Shown here in pieces: positions 1-8,275 of a stretch of 46,010 bases of DNA. The position numbers were made by a program, and so were the translations under genes. The stretch is from Pseudonocardia xinjiangensis. Its GTDB lineage: Bacteria; Actinomycetota; Actinomycetes; Mycobacteriales; Pseudonocardiaceae. Location: contig NZ_JAAXKY010000047.1 in the NCBI RefSeq assembly GCF_012911925.1, positions 1 through 46,010 on the forward strand. The letters run 5' to 3'. A model generated the notes under the pieces. It was not told where the DNA came from, ran no database searches, and saw only the letters and a program-made list of their open reading frames with translations. Each line of letters starts with the position of its first letter. The first letter of the stretch is position 1.

Positions 1-2
1 CC

Positions 3-152
3 TTCGACAAGACCGCCTACAAACGGCGCAACGTCGTCGAGCGCTGCTTCAACCGGCTCAAGCAGTACCGGGCCATCGCCACCCGTTACGACAAGACCGC
101 CCTGTCCTACCAAGCCATGATCGACCTGGCCACCCTACGAATGTGGCTTTGA
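3..152 (+). pseudogene. IS5-family transposase, C-terminal fragment
   Basis: An open frame enters from the left edge and ends at TGA 150-152, giving about 49 residues. It contains RRNVVERCFNRLKQYR and ends TLRMWL, the C-terminal signature (with the DDE catalytic glutamate in VVERCFNRLK) of IS5-group transposases in actinomycetes. The N-terminal part lies outside the window, so it is not known whether the whole element is intact. The bases just after the stop probably belong to the element's terminal repeat, but no mate is visible to confirm this. Confidence 0.8.
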
Positions 153-487
153 GGACAGCTCCTAGGCGCCCTCGACGCCGTCGGGATGTAGACGTCCTGC
201 AGGACCGTCCGGTGCTGGGGCGAGAGTGAGTTTAGCGCCTGGAACACCAGCATCGAGTCCATCACCCGGTCGGCGTGGTCTCCCTGGGCGGGATGGGTCA
301 TCGGCCGGGATCGCGCTCGAGTGGCAATGTTGGCGTTGCGCACCAGGACAACAAGCCCCTGGCCGTCACGCTGAGCAAGAGACTCCCGGCTGATCACGAC
401 GCTATGCCCTGTGGCGGTGATCAAGCGGTCGCCGTACTACGTCCCGGACCGCCACACCCGGCGAAGTCACCAACTACAGCTCTAGTG
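153..487. other. Gene-free stretch
   Basis: No convincing gene was found between the transposase fragment and the flotillin stop. Short open frames here have no recognisable motif and overlap each other on both strands. The stretch probably holds the IS terminus and degraded DNA. Confidence 0.5.
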
Positions 488-1843
488 CTAGGCGGCGTCG
501 TCCCCTGAGCGCAAGGGCACCGGCGCTTCGCGTTCCGGGCTGCTTCGCTCAGGCAGGATCAGCTCGCGCAGCGCGTCCATGCCGACCGCCCCGCGAGTGA
601 TCGCGCCGATGAGTAGGTCCGAGATTCCTTGGCTGCCATTTAGCAGGACGAGGTTGTCGGCGTCCGACATGGGCTTCGCCGCGGCTCGAACGATCTCCGG
701 CCACACCTCGGCCAACTGCTGGGAGATCACCGCCTCCGGGTTCTCGACCAGCGCCGCGGACTTTGCCGTGAGCACCTCTGCAGCTGCCCTTCCGGTTAGC
801 TTGATCGCGTCTGATTCGGCCTGAGCTTGGGCAAGCCTCGCAAAGGCGTGAGCCTCAGCAGATTTACGCACGGAGGCATCGAGCTTGGCCTCCTCGAGCC
901 TCGCCTCCTGGTGGGCAAGCTCCGTATGTTGCCGGCTGACGTTCAGCGAGGCCTTGGCGAAGGATTCGTTGTAGGCAACGTCGACTCGAGCCTTGGCCGA
1001 TTCTGTCTGAATGGCGAACTCGGCAATCTCTAGTTCGGCATCCCGTGTGGCCTTCGCTTTAGCGATGGCGGCGCTCTGTTCGGCCTCGACTGCCCGTTGT
1101 TCGTTCTCGGCCTGATTAATACGGGCCTTCGCCTCGGCATCCCGTGTGGCCTTTGCTTTAGCGATGGCGGCGCTCTGTTCGGCCTCGACTGCGCGTTGTT
1201 CGTTCTCGGCCTCGGCGATCCGTGCCTGCGCCTTGACTCTTGCGACGTCTACACCGCGGAGGTGCTCAATATAGCCAGTCGGGTCGACGATGTCGTCGAC
1301 TTGCAGCGAGTCGACAAGAATACCTAGCTTCTGCATCTCCAGTCCTGAGTGGGACCGGGTCCGCTCGGCGAGCGATTCACGGCTTGTGATGATTTCCTCA
1401 ATAGTCATGGTGCCCAGGATCGCCCGGAGGTGCCCAGTGAAGACGTTGGTGACACGCTGCTTCATCGAGCCCTGCTGGTCGATGAATCGCCGTGCGGCGT
1501 TGAAGATTGACAACTCGTCGTCGGCAACCTTGAAGATCACGACCCCGTGGACCTTGATCGGCACCCCTTGGCTGGTGACGCATTCGACTTTGAGCGGAGC
1601 GTCCTTCAGGTCAAGGTTCAGACGCTGGGCCCGATGCAGGATCGGCAGCACATACGTTCCGGATCCGTTGGCGATCCTGATCGGCGGCGGAGCCAAGCCG
1701 TCGGCGTCACGGCGCCTTCTCCGGCCGGTAATTACGATGACCTCGTTTGCCGCCGGTGTTCGGCGACACAGGATGAGTACCAAGAGTCCGATGCCTCCTA
1801 CGAAGAGGAGGAAACCGAATTCTGCAGTGAGCAACCAGCCCAT
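488..1843 (-). CDS. SPFH/flotillin-like membrane-anchored protein
   Basis: Protein of 451 residues. Residues 5-27 form one hydrophobic N-terminal membrane segment followed by an RRRRR-containing basic stretch; residues about 30-195 fit an SPFH/band-7 domain; residues about 195-370 are a long Ala/Glu/Lys-rich coiled coil; the last 60 residues are a mixed tail. This is flotillin architecture: such proteins oligomerise at the membrane and organise membrane microdomains. The coiled coil carries an exact-phase duplication of 33 residues (see the repeat at 1037-1234). The gene lies 12 bp downstream of a small membrane protein (1856-2323) on the same strand, so the two are probably co-transcribed, as in NfeD/flotillin pairs. 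The exact cellular role cannot be deduced. Confidence 0.85.
   Translation of the reverse strand: MGWLLTAEFGFLLFVGGIGLLVLILCRRTPAANEVIVITGRRRRRDADGLAPPPIRIANGSGTYVLPILHRAQRLNLDLKDAPLKVECVTSQGVPIKVHGVVIFKVADDELSIFNAARRFIDQQGSMKQRVTNVFTGHLRAILGTMTIEEIITSRESLAERTRSHSGLEMQKLGILVDSLQVDDIVDPTGYIEHLRGVDVARVKAQARIAEAENEQRAVEAEQSAAIAKAKATRDAEAKARINQAENEQRAVEAEQSAAIAKAKATRDAELEIAEFAIQTESAKARVDVAYNESFAKASLNVSRQHTELAHQEARLEEAKLDASVRKSAEAHAFARLAQAQAESDAIKLTGRAAAEVLTAKSAALVENPEAVISQQLAEVWPEIVRAAAKPMSDADNLVLLNGSQGISDLLIGAITRGAVGMDALRELILPERSSPEREAPVPLRSGDDAA
1037..1234 (-). repeat. 99-bp tandem duplication inside the flotillin coiled coil
   Basis: The first 77 bp of each unit (1037-1113 and 1136-1212) match with only about two mismatches, and the rest of each 99-bp unit is diverged. 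Both copies encode QRAVEAEQSAAIAKAKA followed by TRDAE. The period of 99 bp equals 33 codons, so the frame and a coiled-coil register are kept. The near identity at synonymous positions points to a recent duplication or gene conversion. Confidence 0.9.
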
Positions 1844-1855
1844 TACGTGCCGTCC

Positions 1856-2323
1856 TTAGTCGTCATCGTCATCGCTGGAGTCAGCCGAGCGGACCCTTAC
1901 AGTGGACGGGGGGTCGAACGACACGACGACGGCAGCGCTTCCTCGGGCAAGTTCAAGCTTGGGACTTGCCGGATATGCATGAAACGCCATGAGCGAGCCG
2001 GCTACCTTGGCAGTCACCTCGCCCACGGATCCGCTGCGCACCTGGCCCGTCACAAGGACGCGCCTCCCGACCATGGGGCCGTGCTCGGATCGAGGGTCAA
2101 TCGTTGAGTCATTATGGTCTCGACGGTCGGAACTGCCCTCCTGCTCCGTGGCGCCCGGATGGAACGGAAGCATCACCAGTGCGACAGCGAAGCCGCCGAT
2201 GCCGGCGAGCCAGCTCAACAACTCGAGACCGTCGCGCCCCCAGAACGCGTAGGAGACGACCGCTCCGCTGACGATCATCAGGATTAGGCTCACCGCCAAG
2301 CGTTGCCTGCTGCCGATCATCAT
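1856..2323 (-). CDS. Small membrane protein, NfeD-like partner of the flotillin
   Basis: Protein of 155 residues. Two hydrophobic helices (about residues 8-28 and 36-55) are followed by a polar linker and a C-terminal beta-rich domain (about 84-150, starting GRRVLVTGQVRSGSVGEV) that could be an OB-like fold, ending in an acidic DDDDD tail. NfeD-family proteins combine membrane helices with a C-terminal OB fold and are commonly encoded next to SPFH proteins, which is the arrangement here. Sequence similarity to NfeD itself is weak, so the family assignment rests mainly on architecture and position. It is the upstream gene of the two-gene unit. Confidence 0.6.
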   Translation of the reverse strand: MMIGSRQRLAVSLILMIVSGAVVSYAFWGRDGLELLSWLAGIGGFAVALVMLPFHPGATEQEGSSDRRDHNDSTIDPRSEHGPMVGRRVLVTGQVRSGSVGEVTAKVAGSLMAFHAYPASPKLELARGSAAVVVSFDPPSTVRVRSADSSDDDDD

Positions 2324-2764
2324 TCGAGCTCCTCGCCGAGGTGCAGTGATGATCTAGTCGGATCAACGGAGCAGCGTGTTACTTGGCCGGTTGCACGAGG
2401 ATCGGCGGTCGCGGGGGAGCACCCTGAAGACACGGCATGCAACCCGTGTGGCTGCCAAGAGATGTCCAGCCGCCGACGAGCAATGCGTGCCACACACGGG
2501 CGTCGAGGCCCGTCGGGGAAGCGGTGCGCGGTCCGGGGTCAGGCTGGGCACGCGGCTGCCTGGCGTCAGAGGGGGGTCGTTGCCGACTCGCCGACGGGGA
2601 AGGCAGCGGGAAGGCATCACGAGCGCTGCTACGCCGCGGTACGAGGTGGCACCGAGTAGCACTGCGACCGGGCAGAACGGCCACCACCGCCCGTGGGTCT
2701 GGCAGGGAATCCGCGTTCACACACCGAAGACGTCGAGACGATCGCGTCAGACGATCGGACGAGG
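2324..2764. other. Gene-free stretch
   Basis: Several overlapping open frames exist on both strands, but all have arginine/proline-rich shadow compositions and none has a domain signature or ribosome binding site. The promoter of the small membrane protein/flotillin pair should lie near 2324-2420, though no clear -35/-10 pair was identified. Confidence 0.45.
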
Positions 2765-3289
2765 TTAGAGGGGGACCGGTGCTGGACCGATCTCAAGGGC
2801 TGCAACCTCCGGCGCGACCGTTCGGGCGAACGCAAGAGCGTCCCGCAGTCGCGGGTCTTGGGCTGCCTTGCTCGGTGTGTCGTACTCGCCGGTGACGAGA
2901 AGTCCGTCCCCGGTGGCGTTGGTTCCCGATATCCTTGTGATATTGAAGCCGCTCCATTCCGGGCGACCCGCACTCGCGAAGAGCCGCTTGGCTGCGTCGT
3001 CGAGTTGGGCGCTTGAGTAGCGCACGAGGCGGATGGTGAGTGCGATGCCGCGCCGCGCCGCTTCCGAACAGACGGTGTCGTGGAGAGGTGACTCGCCGGC
3101 CCAGAGCAGGGTCGTTGCTTTGCTATCCGCGTCGTTGATGCCGCAGACGTAACCAGCATCGCGGATCCCCGGAAGCTCAACCAGCCATGTTACGAAGGTG
3201 CCCAGCTCCCTCTGGTTGGCCAGTAGAACCGGATCGACAGACGCCAGGTACTCGTCCGACGAGCCCGGCACCGGATGCTGCTGCGACAC
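2765..3289 (-). CDS. Hypothetical protein of 174 residues
   Basis: Not recognised. The frame is open further upstream to 3619, but that extension is proline/arginine-rich and runs through a duplicated sequence (3505-3653). Credible protein composition starts at about the GTG at 3287-3289 (VSQQHPVPGSSDEYLASV). The body (TFVTWLVELPGIRDAGYVCG, about residues 32-51) alternates hydrophobic and polar residues like a soluble alpha/beta protein; there is no signal peptide or membrane segment. A second GTG six codons later is an alternative start. No neighbour gives a functional clue. Real coding is likely from composition, but the function is unknown. Confidence 0.55.
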   Translation of the reverse strand: MSQQHPVPGSSDEYLASVDPVLLANQRELGTFVTWLVELPGIRDAGYVCGINDADSKATTLLWAGESPLHDTVCSEAARRGIALTIRLVRYSSAQLDDAAKRLFASAGRPEWSGFNITRISGTNATGDGLLVTGEYDTPSKAAQDPRLRDALAFARTVAPEVAALEIGPAPVPL

Positions 3290-3504
3290 TTGCCCATTGT
3301 GCCCCGGATCTTGAAGCGATCGCAGATCGATGAGGCCCGGTTCCGGGTGGAGGCTGCCCAATCGCGCCGACGGCACGGCCAAGAGCGCCGAATGGCTCGT
3401 TGCCCTCGTCTGGCAGGCAGATCCGCGGGATGGTCGGGCAGCGCGCGCGTCCGGGTCGACGGGCAGGGGGTGCGTCGGTGAGGAACGGCAGCTGGGCGGG
3501 TGTC

Positions 3505-3653
3505 CCGGTGGGTGCCCTGCTTTACCCCCACCAACCATCGGCGGAAGTCGACGAACCATGACCAGTGGTCGGCAGGGTCCGTCGGTGCTCCGCAAGTCAT
3601 GGCACACAACGGCAGACATCCGGCACCGACAGACGAAGTGGATCTTAGTTCGC
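3505..3653 (+). repeat. Imperfect direct repeat, copy 1
   Basis: This stretch aligns with 4142-4292 over about 150 bp at roughly 75-80% identity with small gaps. Shared blocks include gctttacccccacc near the left, acaacggcagacatccg in the middle and gtggatctt.gttcgca at the right end. Similarity stops abruptly after ttcgca in both copies. Its nature is unknown; it does not encode a recognisable protein. Confidence 0.75.
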
Positions 3654-4141
3654 AGGGTTGCTGGTTTGAGTCCAGCCGGAGGAGCTTCTCCCCAGGTCAG
3701 GGGCCAGGCGGATAAGAACCTGCAAGATCCGCCCCTCGTTCACTCCCATGAATCAGCACGACTGAGAGTGTGGTCGACGAAGATCGCCGGTACCTCTGCG
3801 GCGTCCGTAGGAGCCGCCTTCCGGCCGAAGCACCGACACGGTTACTGGATCGCCGAAGCCGACGAGGACGCCGCACGCCGCACGCCATCGTCCACCGCCA
3901 CTGCCGGACCGATGTCGACTGGGTGTCCTGGCGACCGGCGGCGCACAACGTGGCTTCGACCACCACCACGCCGACCTGGGCCGCGCTGCACAAGGCGTCT
4001 CGGCTGGGAGGCCGAAGCCGAGGATATCGACGACCGAACCATGCGGGCGTGTGGCTGGCGCTGAGCGCCCATCGGCGAGATCGGCCGACAGTGGCGTCGA
4101 GGGCCGCCCCGGGTCGCCGTTCGGTCGTCGGGTCTGGCGGT

Positions 4142-4292
4142 CCGGTGGGTGCTCCGCTTTACCCCCACCTTTCATCGACAGAGATCGACGAACGACGGCC
4201 AGTGATCGGCAGGTCCGTCAGTCCCCAACGCGGGTCACCGCGTACAACGGCAGACATCCGTCGCTGACCAGAAAAGTGGATCTTGGTTCGCA
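4142..4292 (+). repeat. Imperfect direct repeat, copy 2
   Basis: Second copy of the sequence at 3505-3653, in the same orientation. The sharp ends and the shared right boundary suggest a discrete repeated element rather than a chance match or a decaying gene duplication. Confidence 0.75.
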
Positions 4293-4785
4293 AACTGCCG
4301 GTAGCGCACGGGCGCCGACCAGCGCAGACGCTTCACGCGACCCCCACCGGTACAACGGGCGCGGAGTCGGCGAGCGTCCGCGTCCGGCCCACCGCGTCGG
4401 TGTCGAGCGTGATCGTCGGCGTGATGTGCCCGTGGCACGCTGCACCGACGTCACGTTCGCCCTACCGATCGGTGGATCAGGCGCGCCGGGGGGCTACGTG
4501 GTGAGCTTGGCCTCGCCGGGCCATCGCCGCGACAGTTCCTTGCGGACCTTGCCGGTCTCGTTGCGCGGCAACTCGGGCAGTTCTTCGATACGGCTGCGGC
4601 GATCAGGCGCCGCTCGTCAAGGAACACCCCGCCGGCCCTCTTCCCGGCCGCCGAGGCCGGGCTCTGTAGCGGCTGGAATTGTCCGAGGAATGGTGTAGCT
4701 GTCCGATACGTCGGGCGCAGCTCGGGGAGGACCTGCAGTGACCTCGACGATCGAGGGTGTGCCGGGCAGGGCATTGACTGGTGCG

Positions 4786-4841
4786 GGTGGAGCAAAATGT
4801 GGAGCACGGTGCTGTGTTGGACAGTCCTGGGCTTGCGAGTA
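4786..4841 (+). repeat. Dispersed repeat, copy A (truncates the IS3 element)
   Basis: It contains atgtggagcacggtgctgtg (shared with 38713-38732) and cagtcctgggcttgcg (shared with 32162-32177). Its right end at 4841 is exactly where the IS3-family transposase frame loses homology, so this repeat or the element it bounds probably inserted into or deleted the transposase. Confidence 0.65.
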
Positions 4842-5244
4842 CCCACAGCTGGTTTGGTCCGTCGGCCCGGAACTGGCGTTCGACCAGGTCAGGGTGACGG
4901 GCCGCGACCGGATCCGCCCGGGTCGTGCGCACCCGCTTGGTCCGTCGAGCGCCCTCGATCCCCGCCACGCGCATCAGCCGGGCAACCTGGTCACGGCCGA
5001 CCTCGAGGCCGGCGCGGCGGGCGGCCTTCCACAGCTTGCGCGCCCCGTAGACCCGATAGTTGTCCTCCCATAACCCAACCAGCACCAGACCCAGCTCCGC
5101 GTCACGGCGGGCCCGCCGCGAGGGTGGGCGGGCCTTGGCGGCGTAGTAGGTGCTCGGGGCCACCTGAAGGACCCGGCAGATGGGCTCGACCCCGAGCGGG
5201 TGCCCTTCGACCACGGCGTCGCGGTGGGCGTCGATGAACGCCAC
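4842..5244 (-). pseudogene. IS3-family transposase OrfB, N-terminal fragment
   Basis: The frame starts at GTG 5244, overlapping the OrfA stop, as is usual for IS3 elements that express OrfAB by -1 frameshifting. It shows the HTH_21 region (VAPSTYYAAKARPPSRRARR, then YGARKLWKAARRAGLEVGRD and RLMRVAGIEG). Homology ends at GPNQLW, immediately before the position where the DDE catalytic domain should begin, and an unrelated 80-residue reading continues to 4603. The protein therefore lacks all three catalytic acidic residues. Confidence 0.8.
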
Positions 5245-5585
5245 TACCTGCGCTGTTGGCGGTCGAGCTCCGCCCCGAAGAAAGTCGCGGCCCGCTTCAG
5301 GATCTCGTTGGCCCGGCGCAGCTCGCGGACCTCCTGCTCAAGCTCCCGCACCCGGGCCGCCTCCGCGGTCGTCACTCCGGGTGTCTGGCCGTCGTCGATA
5401 TCGGCCTGGCGCACCCACAACCGCACCGACTCGACCCCGTACCCGCGCTGCTCGGCGACCCGCTTCACCGTGCCGTGCTCGCTGCCCAGCTCCGCGCGCA
5501 GGGTCCGGACCATCCGCACCGCGGCGGCCTTCTCCTCCTCCGAGTACCGCCGCGTGGTCGGCTTGCCCGGCGACTGCTCCTTCGG
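5244..5585 (-). CDS. IS3-family transposase OrfA
   Basis: Small DNA-binding protein of about 113 residues. MPKEQSPGKPTTRRYSEEEK leads into a helix-turn-helix (about residues 15-60, with VKRVAEQRGYGVESVRLWVR) and a C-terminal leucine-zipper-like helix (RELEQEVRELRRANEILKR). OrfA normally binds the terminal repeats and, fused to OrfB by frameshifting, makes the transposase. The frame is open upstream to 5624, but the ATG at 5585 opens the conserved start. The gene looks intact, but its OrfB partner is truncated. Confidence 0.85.
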   Translation of the reverse strand, partial: PKEQSPGKPTTRRYSEEEKAAAVRMVRTLRAELGSEHGTVKRVAEQRGYGVESVRLWVRQADIDDGQTPGVTTAEAARVRELEQEVRELRRANEILKRAATFFGAELDRQQRR

Positions 5586-5642
5586 CATGACTCCATCCTC
5601 GTTTCCAAGGTCAGGAGCCTCCACAGAACCCAGGGCGGTTCA

Positions 5643-5881
5643 ACCTGCACCACCGCAGGATCAAGGTCCGCATCGCCCGGCAGGGGATAGAGGACAAGAC
5701 CAAGCTCGGCCGTCACCGCTGGGTCGTCGAACGCACCGTCTCCTGGCTGCTGCGCTTCAAGTGCCTCGGACTGCGCTATGACCGCACCGAAACCACGCTG
5801 CGCCCGCTCCTGCTGCTCGCCGTCTCGATCATCAAGCTACGCCGACTGGTCTCGATCACAGAGGCAGAGTCCAGGTCCTAG
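5643..5881 (+). pseudogene. IS5-family transposase, C-terminal fragment
   Basis: The frame reads about 79 residues to TAG 5879-5881 with GRHRWVVERTVSWLLRFKCL and LRYDRTETTLRPLLLLAV, the conserved C-terminal block of IS5/IS427-type transposases (catalytic Glu in VVERT). The N-terminal domain is absent because the IS3-family end at 5642 directly abuts it. It is a different IS5 subgroup from the fragment at 3-152. Confidence 0.8.
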
Positions 5882-6306
5882 ACGCGTAGCTCCCTGCGCA
5901 GACGTTCGGCCTGCTCGGCGAGGTTGGCGCGAAGGTGGTTGAGAGTGGCGATCTTGGTGTCCAGTGTCTGAAGGCGTTGCTCGTAGACCTCGAGTGCTGA
6001 TGTGCAAGGGGACGCGTCGAGGTCGGGCGAGCGGACGCAGGACCCGAACTTGTTGATGTCGTCGATGGAGAGGCCAGCGCTGAGCAGGTGGCGGAGATTG
6101 TTGACCACATTCATGACGTCGTGGTGGTAGCGGCGGTAGCCGTTGTGATCGCGTTGGGCAGTGATCAGGCCGCGTTGTTCGTAGTAGCGCAGCGAGCGGG
6201 TGCTCGTGGTGGTGCGGCGAGCGACCTCGCCGATGCGTAGCCCGTCGTGGTGGTCGGCAGCGGGATCCATGCCATCACCCTGGTGGGTCGTGACCGGCCG
6301 TGTCAT
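5878..6306 (-). CDS. MerR-family transcriptional regulator
   Basis: Protein of 142 residues. Residues about 22-60 (LRIGEVARRT...TRSLRYYEQRGLI) form the MerR winged helix-turn-helix, followed by NGYRRYHHDVMNVVNNLRHL and the long dimerisation helix (LQTLDTKIATLNHLRANLAE). Two cysteines (FGSCVRSPD, then DASPC) sit in the effector-binding region and could sense a ligand or thiol. The ATG at 6304-6306 overlaps the stop of the nitroreductase gene in an ATGA junction, which argues for this start over the internal ATG at 6270 and for translational coupling. It probably controls its own two-gene operon. Confidence 0.85.
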   Translation of the reverse strand: MTRPVTTHQGDGMDPAADHHDGLRIGEVARRTTTSTRSLRYYEQRGLITAQRDHNGYRRYHHDVMNVVNNLRHLLSAGLSIDDINKFGSCVRSPDLDASPCTSALEVYEQRLQTLDTKIATLNHLRANLAEQAERLRRELRV

Positions 6307-6815
6307 CGCTGCCGCGGTGGATCTACGCGGCCCGCGCCTTGGGTCGGGTCGAGGACGACGACCGGGATCTGTCGGCCGGCAGCCTGTTCGAAGTCGGCGA
6401 AGGCGGGCATGAGTCGAACCTGCTCGCTCCAGATGCGCTCGCGCTCGGATCCGTGGGCGACGCGGGCAGTGGCCCGCGTGACGTCGGCTCTGAACTCGAT
6501 GGTCACGTCGGGGTTCTTCACGATGTTGTGGTACCAGGCCGGCGGTCGCGCGCTTCCGCCGAAGGTGCCGAAGATCGCGAACGCGTGGCTCACTGCCTGG
6601 TACATCAGTGGATTGGTGCGTTGGCGGCCGGTTGCCGCGCCGGTGTGGCTGACCAGGATGATCGGGACGCCGCCGTCCGGGTCGAAGCCTGGCAGCAGAG
6701 GTGGGATTGGGCGCCCGCGGGCCAGGTCCTCCTCGTTGCTCCACGGGACGAAACCTGCGTTTGAACGGAATTCCGCCACGATCCGGTTGTTCCACTCCTG
6801 GAGGTCGTCGGTCAT
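6303..6815 (-). CDS. Deazaflavin (F420)-dependent nitroreductase family protein
   Basis: Protein of 170 residues in the Ddn-type split-barrel family. Family features are the central strand VPIILVSHTGAATGRQRTNP, the segment SARPPAWYHNIVKNPDVTIE and the C-terminal PVVVLDP strand. These proteins use reduced F420 to reduce nitro compounds or quinones; the substrate here cannot be inferred. The gene is first in an operon whose second gene is a MerR regulator with an overlapping start, suggesting induction by a toxic electrophile or aromatic compound. A second, distinct family member is encoded at 34754-35215. Confidence 0.85.
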   Translation of the reverse strand: MTDDLQEWNNRIVAEFRSNAGFVPWSNEEDLARGRPIPPLLPGFDPDGGVPIILVSHTGAATGRQRTNPLMYQAVSHAFAIFGTFGGSARPPAWYHNIVKNPDVTIEFRADVTRATARVAHGSERERIWSEQVRLMPAFADFEQAAGRQIPVVVLDPTQGAGRVDPPRQR

Positions 6816-7459
6816 GACGGCACGCTAGAGCCCTGACATCAGTGGCAAGGTCAAGCTGCATGTTGACGGGCTGCGCTAGCAGCGGGCGGGACGATGGCCA
6901 CCGTCGATGTACCAACGGTGGCGGAGGGGACGGACGTCGCCGAGCGCACGTGCTTTGCGCTGACCGGGCCGAGGAGGACCCAGGGGGACCTGCCCGAGCA
7001 CTACACGCGGTCGATCTGCGCCGTCAAACGACGCCCGTCGACGCTCAGCCAGCCCCAACCAGCGCCCGGCCAGCAGGAGGACCCAAGCCCGTTTTGAGAC
7101 CAGTTCTTAGTCCGCCAGGGCCGCCGACGTCGAGCAGCGGCCCTACAGCGCTGCGGGTATGTCGGACCGCGGTGTCGATGTCTGTGCGAATCCGAGCTCA
7201 AATCGCGAGGCGGCGGGTGAGTACTCCGTACTCCCGGCAGGATGGTGGTGTGCAGATCGACACTGAGACCACAATGGAAGTCGTGGCCGTGGTGGCTCCA
7301 GGTGCTCGACGAGTTCGCGCGCGGGCCGGGAAACTCGCTGACTGCGTCGCGATCGACGCCGACCGAGCCACCGATCCGGCGCCGAGTGCCCCCCGCTCGA
7401 GCGGGCCGGTATGAGCCGGCCGCGCCCCGTGCCAAGCAAACGCGCGCGATACCTGCGCA
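6816..7459. other. Gene-free stretch
   Basis: No domain was recognised in about 640 bp. A 67-codon frame at 6894-7097 (+) has ordinary composition but no homologue I can name and no clear ribosome binding site. The promoter of the nitroreductase/MerR operon should lie just upstream of 6815. Confidence 0.4.
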
Positions 7460-8266
7460 TGATCCGGCTCGAGACATCGGCGGCGTCTGAGGGATACCCG
7501 TTCAACCTGCCTGCTGTGACCTGGCTGGCTCGCTCCGGCGGCCTGGCGCTGCCATCGTGTGACCTTTCTCGTGGGAGAGAACGGCAGCGGAAAGTCGACG
7601 CTCGTCGAAGCGATTGCGGCAGCCGCCGGGTTCAATCCCGAGGGCGGCAGCCGCAACTTCAGGTTCAGCACCCGAGCATCGGAATCGTCACTCGCCAGCC
7701 AGCTCGTACTCAGTTGGGGACAGGTGAAGCCTCGCAATGGCTTCTTCCTTCGCGCCGAGTCCTACTACAACGTCGCGACTGAGATCGAGCGCCTGAACAG
7801 CTCCGGACTGCCACTGCTACCTGCCTACGGCGGGGTCTCGCCACACGAGCGCTCCCACGGAGAGTCCTTCCTCGACTTTGTCGTACACCGCTTCGGACCG
7901 GAAGGGCTCTACCTGCTCGACGAGCCGGAGGCCGCATTGTCGATACGTGGCTGTATGGCTCTAATCGTCAGGCTGGCAGACCTCGCCGCACAGAACTGCC
8001 AAGTGCTGGTTGCCACGCACTCACCGATCCTGCTTGCATTACCTGGCGCAACCACCCTGGAGATCGCTGACGACGGCGTGATCACCCCCGTCCCTTATGA
8101 CGAGGCCATGCCAGTTCGGCTGACCCGTGATTTCTTGGAAGCTCCGGATCGCTATTTACGGCACCTGCTCGACTACGATTGCTCGCCGACCCGAGGGTGG
8201 TGGCCGATGGCTGAGGGCCACACGCAGACCGCGAGTCGGGGTGTGGGTGTACGTGAGTCGGGGTGA
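7460..8266 (+). pseudogene. AAA-type predicted ATPase, frameshifted and with altered 3' end
   Basis: The N-terminal part is in one frame (MIRLETSAASEGYPFNLPAV, from about 7460) and continues in another from about 7558 (TFLVGENGSGKSTLVEA). One extra base near 7550-7556 separates them. The second part has Walker A GENGSGKST, Walker B LYLLDEPEAAL and LVATHSPILL, typical of stand-alone AAA_21-type ATPases of about 250 residues. Family members usually end soon after RYLRHLLD; here the frame runs on 30 residues into unrelated sequence, so a recombination junction probably lies near 8175. A shorter protein could start at 7559. The cellular role of the family is not well defined. Confidence 0.75.
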
Positions 8267-8275
8267 GAGGGCGCG

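Larger units (their letters stand above)
3290..4785. other. Gene-poor region with duplicated sequence
   Basis: About 1.5 kb with no credible gene. It holds two imperfect copies of a ~150 bp sequence (3505-3653 and 4142-4292) separated by about 490 bp. Open frames here are short, overlap on both strands and have shadow-like composition. The right part (about 4300-4785) leads into the dispersed repeat that truncates the IS3-family element. This is probably accumulated insertion debris. Confidence 0.5.
4842..5642 (-). mobile_element. Truncated IS3-family insertion sequence
   Basis: This element has the two-gene IS3 organisation on the minus strand: a small helix-turn-helix OrfA (5244-5585) and the beginning of OrfB (from 5244 down). 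The end upstream of OrfA reads tgaaccgccctgggttctg on the minus strand (outer end at 5642), which is IS3-like and begins with TGA. The other end is missing, because OrfB is cut at 4842. On its right it is inserted into an IS5-type transposase fragment, so this is a nested and then truncated element. No functional transposase can be produced. Confidence 0.8.

Noticed and set aside
1037..1234. CRISPR-like or regulatory repeat
   Set aside because: The two copies are inside a coding coiled coil, are in frame with period 33 codons and have no spacer pattern.
2376..2768. Overlapping open frames of 100-150 codons on both strands
   Set aside because: Arginine/proline-rich composition, no ribosome binding site and no domain; typical shadows in GC-rich DNA.
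3655..3690. T-arm-like hairpin suggesting a tRNA
   Set aside because: A 5-bp stem with a 7-base loop resembles a T arm, but the loop has TTT instead of TTC, and no anticodon or D arm can be folded upstream, so a tRNA or certain tRNA fragment is not supported.
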